This document shows, piece after piece, positions 8,777 to 18,100 of a stretch of 20,487 bases of DNA. The stretch spans positions 2,923,931-2,944,417 of the forward strand of contig CM074812.1 in assembly GCA_037447605.1 (NCBI GenBank), written 5' to 3'. The DNA is from Zygnema circumcarinatum (taxonomy: Eukaryota > Streptophyta > Zygnematophyceae > Zygnematales > Zygnemataceae). Made by a program: the position numbers and the translations under genes. Positions within the stretch are counted from its first letter, which is position 1; each line of letters opens with the position of its first letter. The notes below the pieces were generated by a model. It ran no database searches, had not been told where the DNA came from, and saw nothing but the letters and a program-made list of their open reading frames with translations.

Positions 8777-9010
8777 TTTTTGACGGCCTCTGATTGGTCG
8801 AAGAACGGACCCTAAACTTTTTTCAAACGGTGTCCTCTAGAGTTTTTTCTGACGGACTCTGATTGGTCCAAAAACCGACCCTAAAAGTTTTCAAACGGTT
8901 GTACTAAAAATTTCTTTATTTTTGAAGGCCGCTGACTAGTGGAAAAACGGACCCTAAAAAGTTTCAAACGGTACCTTCTAGAACTCTTTTTGGAGGCCTC
9001 TGATTGGCTC
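8777..9010. repeat. Four degenerate tandem repeats of about 70 bp
   Basis: The units begin GACGGCCTCTGATTGG (8782), GACGGACTCTGATTGG (8851), GAAGGCCGCTGACTAG (8924) and GGAGGCCTCTGATTGG (8992). The first three continue with a variant of ACGGACCCTAAA and then TTTCAAACGGT. Spacing is 69, 73 and 68 bp. The repeat multiplies a CCAAT box. Confidence 0.8.
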
Positions 9011-9169
9011 TCTCTTAAAACTGACCAATCACAGATCCCCCCTTCCCAAAAAACCTTCCCAAGAACTCAAAACATTTTCAAGCCATTTTCCAAAATTTTC
9101 TAATTCTTTCCACAATCAATCAAAATCGCCCAAAACCCAAAACACAACATTTTTCTATCTGCCCTTCCG

Positions 9170-9292
9170 AAGCCGCGCTGTCAACGGTCAGAAGACCAAA
9201 ACGTTTTCCGCCTGCCCGTGTAAGCCGCGCTGTCAACGGTTAGAAAAATATAACATTTTCCATCTGCCCTACCTAAGCCGCGCTGTCAACGG
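9170..9292. repeat. Three tandem copies of an 18-bp element at 52-53 bp spacing
   Basis: AAGCCGCGCTGTCAACGG occurs exactly at 9170, 9222 and 9275. Flanking TCTGCCC/CTGCCC and CATTTTTC/CATTTTCC phrases are also shared. The exact 18-bp core against diverged spacers suggests constraint or recent duplication. Confidence 0.85.
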
Positions 9293-9765
9293 TCAGAAAA
9301 AATACCTTCTGGGCCATTTCCCTGCCCACGTGGCGGCCTCCCAGCGACAGGCCTGCCGGCCCCTAACGATCTGGATGGCTCCTATGACGCACAAACCGAC
9401 AAATAACTTGACAATCAAAACGACAAATCTCTTCACTGGCTCCCACGTGTCTCCCACCTGAAGCGACTTTTTGATCCTCGTTTGCTGACGTGGTGGATGG
9501 CGTGGCGCTTGACGTGGCACAAAAGGGGGCCCACCGACCACGTGCGCGGCCATCGGACAGTGACAAGCGTGCATAATGACGTCAAAATTTTTTGTCGTAA
9601 GAAAACATATGTACCTCGCGTTTGGACGCTTTCGATACACGTGGCAGGAGGCCTGCGGAGTGGGCCCCACGGTTTGACAATTGACTTTCATTCCGCCACG
9701 TGTCCAAGAGGAGACTGCAAGACGACAAATATAACTTGTCTTTTTATGTTTCACTTGTTCTATTC

Positions 9766-9782
9766 CGTACAGTAGCTGTACG
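9766..9782. other. Short perfect inverted repeat
   Basis: CGTACAG-TAG-CTGTACG has 7-bp arms and a 3-bp centre. It lies between CACGTG motifs in the intergenic region. It could be a dimeric binding site; no function is assigned. Confidence 0.45.
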
Positions 9783-10087
9783 AAAACCGTTTCCATGTGT
9801 GGAACGCAACCTCTTTCTGCCTTTTGGCGTACGTCAGCAGCCCAGACCAGGCACGAGCGGTTCCCAGATTTCTATTTGAAATGCCTTGGCTTCGGGGACC
9901 GCAATTCGCACCCAAAAATAGGGTTTAAGTCATAAAGTCGTCCTCTTTCTATGTTCCCGTTCCACCGTTCGCAGTTCCCTGTTTGGCGCAACAGCTGTTT
10001 AGGCCTGAAACCATACTCTACTGTTCCTCTGTTCGCAGTAGAACGGCCAGTTCAACAGTTTATATGGTAAACAGGGTAGACCGCTGA

Positions 10088-10095
10088 CATGCATG
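10088..10095. promoter_or_regulatory. Perfect RY element in the intergenic region
   Basis: CATGCATG, followed by CAG, is a full RY/Sph-type site in the region between the divergent promoters and among the G-box motifs. It is the site class bound by the B3 family encoded next door. A chance occurrence cannot be excluded. Confidence 0.45.
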
Positions 10096-10135
10096 CAGAA
10101 CCGCCGTACCCAAATACTGAGCTTGGTCAATATTA

Positions 10136-10350
10136 GTACGATACGACACGATATGACATTCTATCGCCACCCAATTCGATACGATATTTTTCTTCTGAAT
10201 GTAGTAGGATACGATACGATATATCATATCAATATCGAAATATACTTTTATATTACGATACGATACGCTACTCTAAGATATTTCATTGCAATATCGTTAT
10301 TACCTACAAAACAATACGTTACGGTACGATATATCTACCTATCGATATTT
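10136..10350. repeat. Degenerate CGATA/TACGAT repeat
   Basis: About 210 bp are filled with variants of TACGATACGATAT and its reverse complement (for example at about 10210 and 10258), broken by AT-rich DNA. It is a decayed simple repeat with many GATA cores. No coding potential is evident. Confidence 0.7.
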
Positions 10351-11039
10351 TAGGCCCGTCCGTACAGCCCCTTCCGTACAATTGACCTTTTCAGAAAGCG
10401 AAATAAGAACAGAATTTGTCACGGCGCCTCAGAAATATCGAACGGTCAGAATTGCTCCAGAATGACACGTGACGCGCGGTCCGCAAATCCGCGCTCACCG
10501 ACACGTCCTTTTCGACGCTGATTTCAACATCGGACCTTTCCAGAAGGAACTGGCAAGAAGTACTGGAATTGCACCTTGTCAATTCCGTAGTTTCCGGTAT
10601 TTTTCTGTCATTTTTCCGGTTTTCTTTCGTTTTCCGTAAGAAACCAGAAATCACCAAGTTGCAAACCTGGGACTGAACCTTTGAATGGCCCTTAGGCCCT
10701 TCCAACATTTGCGAACAAAAAAAGAAAATTTGACCACTAAAGTCGACCGACGTGGCAGAATGCAATTCGATGCCTGAAGCTATACAGAAATTTGAGATGC
10801 AAGGCCTAAACCTCCCCGAAACCAGTGCCCAGTTTTTAGGTTATGGTTTCTGGTTTTTGGTCTTTGGTTTCTGATTTTTGGTCGCAAACTCAATGTCCGA
10901 CGTGGCAGGGCAGAATTTTAGGCCCACCACGTGGCAGCAGGTGGACGTCCACCTGTCTCAACGGAGCCAATGGGCGCACGCCACCTAGGACGACGGCACG
11001 TGTGAGCAGCAGCTCCCGCCTCTGATGTCCACAGCCCAG

Positions 11040-11950
11040 AACGCGGTCTGTCGCTCTCTGTGTCCCTCTCTCGCGCGCGCTCTACCCCCCCGTTCTCTCT
11101 CACTCTCTCTCGTGCGCTCTCTCTCTCTCGCACACTCTCTTCTCGCTCTCTCTCTCGGTTCTCTCCCTCTCTCTCCCTCTCTCTCGGTTCTCTCCCTCTT
11201 CACACTCTCAATTCTATCTTGCCACTTACCCCTCTCCCTCTCTCTACGTCTACTTCCAGATCTGTCCTGACCCAGCTAACCCTTCCGATCTATAGTAGAA
11301 TTTCACCCTCTCCCGCTCCCTCCCTCAAACTCCCTCCCTCTCTCTCTCTCTCGATCTACAAATCGTCCCATTCCTATCCCGCTCCTCTCCACCCTCCAGC
11401 ACTCTCTCACCCGTCTCTCTCTCTCTCTCTCTCCCCTTTTCCAGCTGTCACTCTCTCTCTATCCCTCTCTTTCCAGCGCTCTCTCTCTCCCACTCGCCCA
11501 TTGCCTCTACCTCTCGTTCTACCCCCCTCATTTATCTTCACCTTTCCTTCTCCCTACCTCCCTCCTCATCCCCTCATTCCCTCCCCCTTCACACCCCTCA
11601 ATTGCTCCGTCTACCCATCTCCCGCTGCCCCTTCCAACTCCCTCTCCCTCTACCTCCCTCCGCTGGCTGCTCCTCTCTCCCCCCCCTCCCCTCTAAGTCA
11701 TGACTGTCGCTCCCCTCGCCTCTCCCCCCTTCCTCCCTACTACTGAAGCCCTCAAATTCCCCAAATCCCATAGTCCCTCTCCTCACTCTCTCTCTCCCTC
11801 TCCATCCTCCCTCTCTTCCCTCTCCTCCTCCTTCTTTTCCTCCCCCTCCCCCCCCTCCTCCCTCTCCTCCCTCTCCTCCCTCTCCTCCCTTTCCTCCCCC
11901 TCCTCCCTCTCCTCCCCCCCCTCCCCTCCCCCCCCTTCCTCCCTCTCCTC
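11040..11950. repeat. CT-rich tract upstream of and into the amylase first exon
   Basis: The block is CTCTCT/CCCTCC DNA with TCGGTTCTCTCCCTCT repeated at about 11155 and 11185 and (CTCCTCCCT)n at about 11855-11900. It probably covers the 5' UTR or a leader intron of the amylase. CT-rich leaders are common near plant start sites, but this one is extreme. Confidence 0.7.
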
Positions 11951-12203
11951 TTCCTCCGCGCATGCAAACTATAGACCCCTCTTCTGCCGCCTTCCTGGAA
12001 GTTTCCGGCGCTTCAGAGGTCCCAAACGAATGCAAGAGCTCCAGTCTCTTCACGAGAGAGAGAGCGTTTGGAAAAGCGAAAAAAAAAAAAATTATCTGCC
12101 GAAAAGTATGGCCATGGAGGGAGGGGTCTTGACGAGAGGGAGAGGTCTGGGAGAGGGAGGGAGAGAGAGCGAGCGGGAGTTTAAGGTGGAGAGCAGAATG
12201 CAG
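11700..12203 (+). CDS. Probable first coding exon of the amylase gene (leader/transit region)
   Basis: The frame ends at ATGCAG and a strong donor, GTAAGC, in phase 0, matching the next exon. An in-frame TAA lies two codons before ATG 11700. From there the frame is Ser/Pro/Leu-rich, then basic (RPLFCRLPGSFRRFRGPKR), which would suit a plastid transit peptide. Other in-frame starts are ATG 12030 and ATG 12108, the latter in a good context (A at -3, G at +4). The CT-repeat half may be 5' UTR rather than coding. The donor is better supported than the start. Confidence 0.45.
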
Positions 12204-13619
12204 GTAAGCTGGAAGGATATGAGGGTTCCAGGGGACTTCATTTCCATGCGCAGCTGTTGAGAAATCCGTTAAGAGTTTTCAATAATCGATCAGTTCAATT
12301 AACCTTCTCCATTTTGCAGTGCACTCTCTCCCCCATTACTAAGTCCCTCTCACTCTCACCTCTCCCGTTTTAGGGCGTTTAGGGAGAGAGAGGGATTGAG
12401 AGAGAGAGCGAGAGAGGGGGAGAGAGAGGGAGAGAGAGAGCGTGGGAGGGGAGAGGGGGATGGAGAGAGTGGGGTGAGAGGGGGAGAGGGAGGGAGAGAG
12501 GGATTGAGAGAGGGCGCGAGAGAGGGGGAGAGATTGGGGGGGGAGAGGGGGATGGAGAGAGTGGGGTGAGAGGGGGAGAGGGAGGGAGAGTGGGAAAGAG
12601 GGAAATGGAGAGAGAGACAAGGGAAGAGGGAGTGGGAGAGGGAGAGGGAGGGAGGGAGGCGGGAGAGAATGGGGAGAGAGAGAAAATGAAATAACTTAGA
12701 AAGGAAAAACAAAGAAAAAATTATCAGATATCAGTATGGTTGGGAAAATTGAAAAGCGTGATGGTCTCATTGCACTTACAATTATTAACGAGAGAGAGAG
12801 GGGGGGAGGGGGTTTCTCCCTCCCCGTTTTCCCCCTCTCTCTCCCTTGTAATAAAAAAAATATTTTAATTAATAATGTCAATTTTCAAGAAGAATTGAAA
12901 TTATTCCTCTTCTATATGTTCTCATTTTCGGCCACTCCGCCTGCACCCTCCCTTCCCTCCCCCTCCTCCTTCGCCCTCTCTTTTCCTGAACTGCAGGTGC
13001 AGGCCCCCCTTACTGTGACTGTTTGGAATTTTCCGAACAAATTTAAAGTGGAAATAAAGCAGGCTCTCTTTTCTCGCCTTCTCCTCCACTGGGGGGTCCT
13101 CCCACAAGGGCCCTCTCACAGGTGTTCCATGCACTCAGTTCCAGTTTCGGTTCTGTTATTTCCAGTTTTTGAGTTTCCAGCTTTCAGTTTTACGTCTATC
13201 TTCCAGAAATCAAGTTTCAGTATTTGGGTTTTGGTTCGCAATACTCGAATTTAGTTTCTTGTTTTTTGTTTCGGATTTTAGGGGAAAGGGGAGGGGGAGA
13301 GGAGAGAGGGGAGAGGGGAAGGTGGGGAGGAAGAAGGAGAGTGGGAGAGAGAGAGGAGGTGAGCGAGGGAGAGGGAGAGGTATAAGGGACGGGAGAGGCA
13401 GGGGGGAAGGGGAGAGGTATGAAAGTGTGGATGTAAGGTAAAAGGAGAGGACAGCGAGAGGGGGAAGTTTTATTGAACTAAATTTGTTTTACGGATTTCT
13501 CAACTGCAGCGCATGGGAAGCCCCCCCGTCCGGAATGTGGCCGCCCGGAACGATTCTTTCGAAGGTAAAGTATGAAACTTACTTACCTCAATAATGTAGA
13601 TTCCTTATAAGCCTCTTAG

Positions 13620-13654
<35 letters not shown>

Positions 13655-15105
13655 CAGAGATGTAGAGAGGGAGGGGCAGAGAGGGAGAGGGATAAGGAGA
13701 GGGCGAGGGAGAGAGGCAATGGTACAGGGGGAGAGGCAGAGTGAGAGAGAGTGTGTGGCATTGAAGCGGAGAGAGTGGGGTAGGGAAAGTGTACCTTTCA
13801 TCTTTATGCCTCTCTATTTCTCTCTCCCTATTCATATATGTATTTATCTTTCTTAACTCATTCGTACCACTTGAAATTGCCCCCTTCATGCTTTTTTTTT
13901 TCCTTTTCTTATTAGTTCTTTCAATTTTTTTTTTTTTTCTGGTGGTTTGGGCAGGACAAAGCTGCGCAAACGCTCTTCAGTCCATTGTCCGTTGCAGGCG
14001 ACGGTTCCATGAAGAGCGTTGAGATTGAAATCGCAAAGGAGGAAGCCCCACATCGGATCAGCTTTGTTCTCAAGGTGGAAATCTCCTCTCTCTCTCCCTC
14101 TCTCTCTCCCCCTCTCTCTCCCTCCCTCTCCCCCTCTCTCTCCCTCCCTCTCCCCCTCTCTCTCCCTCTCTCTCCCTCTCTCTCTTCCTCTCTCTCCCCC
14201 TCTCATTCTCGCTTCTTGCTCTCTGTATGACCTTCTCTTTCTCCCTCTTGTATCTCGCCTTCCCTCTCCAACTCTCTGTACACTCTCTGTCTCCCTCTTT
14301 CTCTCTCTCTCTCTATACCTATACACTCTCGTTCTCGCGCCCCTATCTCTCCCTCTCACCATCTTTCTCTCGTCCCTCACTACCGCTCTCCTCCTTGCTC
14401 CCTCTCAACACTCGGCCTCTAACCCCCCCACTCCCTCTCCACCCTCTATCTCCACCCTCTCTTTTCCCCTCCCTTTCCACCCTCTCTTTTCCCCTCCCTT
14501 TCCACCCTCTCTTTTCCCCTCCCTTTCCACCCTCTCTTTTCCCCTCCATCTCCACCCTCTCTCTTCCCCTTCCCCCCCACTTCCCATACACTTTTGACTT
14601 CAAATTTACATATTTGTTTGGCGCTAGCTTTTACTTTTAATATGTTCACAAGATTAAAAAAACCATCACTTCAAGTTCATCTTCTTTCTCCCTCCACACT
14701 CTAAGTTAATCCTTAACCAAAAAGTTTGACCCTAACCAAAACGTTAACCCCAAACTAAAATGTTAACCATAAACCCAAAACGTTTGAAAACAAAACCTAA
14801 GCCAGAAAGTTAACCCTAAGCCAAAAAGCTAACCCAAAACCAAAAGTTAACTCGTTTTCGCCTTCAGGATGAAGAGACGGGAAAGTGGATCAACAACAAC
14901 GGCCGAGATTTTGTTATTGAGCTGCCGGATCCACCGCACATTTCCCGACCAGTGGATCCGAAGGAGACAGGATCCACCTCTGAAGTTAATCCTGGCCCTT
15001 TGGATCAACCGGAAGTGAACTCCGAGGGTTCAACCAACAGAGTGGACTCAGAAGAGAGTGGATCCGCGCAAGCAAGCTCGGGGAATGTGGGTGGTAGCCC
15101 ACTCT

Positions 15106-15141
<36 letters not shown>

Positions 15142-18100
15142 TGTCTCTTCCTCGCCCTCGTTCTCTCGCGTTCTCACTCTCCCTCGCTTTTTTCCTCTCT
15201 CTATTTGTCTCCCTCTCTCCTATCTCCTCCTCTTTTTTTTCTCTCCCTCTCTTCCTTTCTCTTTCTCGTCCTCTCTCTCTCCCTCTTTCTCACTCCCTCA
15301 TTGTTCTTGACTCCTCTCCTCTCCCTTCTCCTTTCTTCTTCTTCGACCTCACCTTCGTTTTTCCTCTCTCTCTTTCCGTGCCTCTTTCTCTATTTCTCTC
15401 TCTGTCTTCTATTTCGACTTCTCCCTGTCTCTCCCTCTCCCCATCCTCGCCTCCCTATTCCTCTCTTTCTCTTCCCCCTCCCACTATCCCTCTCCCTCAC
15501 CCTCTCCTTCTCTCGCACCCTCACTCCCCTCCTCTCTCCCACTGTCCCTTCCTATTGGTCCCCTCACTCTCACCCTCTATTTCAAGAACTTCTAACTCCC
15601 ATTGCGTTCCCCTTCTCTCTCCCTCCCTCTCCACCCCTCTCGCCTCCCCCCACTCCCTCCCTCCCTCCCTTCCTCCTTCCACTCCCCTCTCCCTCGCTCC
15701 CCATCTCCCCTCTTGCTCCCGCCCTTCTCCCTTTCCCTCCCCACTCCCTCTCTCCCTCTCCCTCCCTTCTCCCTCTCCCTCTCCCTCCCCTCTCCCTCTC
15801 TCCCCTTCTCCCTCCCTCCATCCCTTCTCCCTCTCCCTTTCCCTCACCTTCCCCTCTCTCCCCCTTCCCCCTCTCCCTCCTCCCTTCTTCCTCTCTCTCT
15901 CCCTCTCCCCCCCTCCCCCCTCTCTCCCCCCTCTCGCCCCCCTCTCTCCTCCCTCCCTCTCCCTCTCTCTCTAACCTAAAAACCTTCACCCCCCCTCTCT
16001 CCTTCCAGGTTTCTTTTCCGCCGTGACAAATTTCCTCGTGAGCGGAATTTCTCCCTCCCCGAATCAAACTTCCTCCTCTCAAAAAAATTCCAAAGATGGG
16101 CCCTCGCCAGAAAATGGGACCCTTTGGAAGTCTGAAATTTACAATTTAGAGAGGTCTATAGATGTAATTAAAAGAGTGAAAGTGAGAATAGAGAGAGGAG
16201 AAGACAGGCAGAGAGTCAAAGTCAAAATTGATACCGATTTCGACGAAAAAAAAGTTTTACTCCATTGGGGAGTAGTTGCCCCGGGCAGAAATAAAAAGGA
16301 ATGGAGATTACCGCTGCCCGCAAACCGACCTCCGAACACGATTGTATATAAAGGGAAGGCGCTGCAAACTCCATTTTTGGTAAGGATGGGGTACAAATGG
16401 GGTTTGATTTTTTTGCATTTTTTCCCAAAATTTTATGAAATCTTGGACATTTTTTGTGATTGTTCTATTTAACTCTCTCTGCTTCCCGCTCGCTCTTTCT
16501 CTCTCTCTCACACTCTCTTTCTCTACCTTGCTCACTTGCTCTCTCGTTCTTGCTCTCCCTCTTTCTCTCTCGCCCCCCCACACTCTCTCTCCCTCTCCTC
16601 TCTCTCTCGTGCTCTTTTGGTCTCCCTCTTACCTCTCTCTCTCTCTCTCCCTCTTTCTCTCTCGCCCCCTCTCTTTCTCTCTCGCCCCCCCCTCTCTCTC
16701 CCTCTCCTCACTCTCTCTCGTGCTCTTTTGGTTCTCTCTCTCTGCCTCTTTCTCTCGTCCCCTCACTCTCTCTCTCCCTCTCACTCTCTCTCTCGTGCTC
16801 TTTTGGTCTCCCTCTTACCTCTCTCTCTCTATCCCCCTCTTTCTCTCTCGCCCCCTCTCTCTCTCTCGCCCCCCCTTCTCTCTCCCTCTCCTCACTCTCT
16901 CTCGTGCTCTTTTGGTTCTCTCTCTCTGCCTCTTTCTCTCGCCCCCTCACTCTCTCTCTCCCTCTCACTCTCTCTCTCGTGCTCTTTGGTCTCCCTCTTA
17001 CCTCTCTCTCTCTATCCCCCGCTTTCTCTCTCGCCCCCTCTCTCTCTCTCGCCCCCCCTTCTCTCTCCCTCTCCTCACTCTCTCTCGTGCTCTTTTGGTT
17101 CTCTCTCTCTGCCTCTTTCTCTCGCCCCCTCACTCTCTTTCTCCCTCTCACTCTCTCTCTCGTGCTCTTTTGTTCTCCCTCTTACCTCTCTCTCTCTCTG
17201 CCTCCCTCCGTACTCTCGCTCTCCTTTTTTCTCTCCCATTCTCACTCACTCTCCTTCTCCTTCCCTGTGTTTTTGAAGGTCGATGAAGACCCAAGTTCCG
17301 GGAAGCTTCCGCTGTCTATATGTCTCGAAATTCCGCGAAACTATACGGGAATTCGATTTGTTTTAAAGGAAGAAAATTCGGAAATTTGGTACAACGATGA
17401 CGGAGCGGATTTTTTCGTTCCTTTCCCACAAAAGGAGTCAGATTTGGTAACACTCGGAGTCACAAAAATTCAAGAAAAGGCAGAAAATGGTGTATATAGA
17501 AATAGTCTTTTGGTGCCCCAAAAAAGTAGTATGAACGGAAGGGGTACAAATGGGGTTAACTTTGGGATGGACGAAAATATCCCCAAAAGCGGTCCTCCCC
17601 CCCCTTCTCCCCCTCTCCCTCTCCCTCTCCCTCTCCCTCTCTCTCCCCCTCCCCCTTCCCTCAACGGAGCTTCTACGGAAACGGTGGAACGGAAGACATG
17701 GAACGAGCCGGTAAAAACTCCGTTGAACCAAATAACGGAAACGGTCACTGTAACGGAATCCGTAAAGGAAATGGTAACTGAAACGGTAACGGAGCACCCG
17801 TTTTCAGTTAACCCCCAACGGCTACATGGGTGGTGGTTGGGAGAATCTGCCTCTCCCGGAACAGCATCCGGAAAGGAAATTTTATTTCACGGATTTAATT
17901 GGGAGTCGCATAAAGGCGGAAATTGGTATGAAATTTTGGCGAAAAGGGCGAAGGAAATAGCGGAAATGGGATTTACGGCAGTTTGGATGCCTCCGTTTAC
18001 GGAATCCGTATCACCGGAAGGTTACATGCCGAGAGACCTTTACAATCTCAACTCGAGGTGAGAGAGAGAGCGAGAGAGCGAGAGAGTTGAAGAGATAGAT

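Larger units (their letters stand above)
8446..9029. promoter_or_regulatory. CCAAT-box cluster
   Basis: CCAAT or its complement ATTGG occurs at 8446, 8590, 8793, 8862, 9003 and 9025. Three copies are in the shared context TCTGATTGG inside the roughly 70-bp repeats. The last two face each other (TGATTGG ... CCAATCA). CCAAT is the NF-Y site; binding here is inferred. Confidence 0.5.
8351..11002. promoter_or_regulatory. G-box/ABRE-like motif cluster between the divergent genes
   Basis: CACGTG occurs at 8351, 8650, 9327, 9444, 9539, 9638, 9697, 10466, 10928 and 10997. GACGTGG(C) occurs at 9487, 9511, 10749 and 10899, and a perfect TGACGTCA at 9577. In random DNA of this length fewer than one CACGTG is expected. 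In plants CACGTG and ACGTGGC are sites for bZIP and bHLH proteins, and ABI3-type B3 factors act with bZIPs there. The region separates the 5' ends of the B3 and amylase genes, so it probably holds both promoters. No TATA box or start site can be fixed. Confidence 0.65.

Noticed and set aside
8026-8793. Overlapping open frames of about 100 codons on the plus strand
   Set aside because: No domain, no splice partners, AT-rich promoter-like sequence with inverted repeats; treated as intergenic.
8777-9292. Regularly spaced repeats as a CRISPR array
   Set aside because: The genome is eukaryotic, the repeats are degenerate or only three in number, and there are no cas genes.
9293-9796. 167-codon minus-strand open frame with one hydrophobic segment in the intergenic region
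   Set aside because: It has no recognisable domain, lies across the G-box cluster and shows no coding-like pattern or splice context; chance ORF is more likely.
10391-10765. 124-codon minus-strand open frame
   Set aside because: No recognisable family, and it overlaps CACGTG and GACGTGGC motifs; not supported as a gene.
14952-17286. Very long plus-strand open frames of Leu-Ser, Pro-Ser and Phe-Leu repeats
   Set aside because: They are translations of CT-repeat introns; only the parts outside the repeat (GH13 and CBM45 exons) carry conserved motifs.
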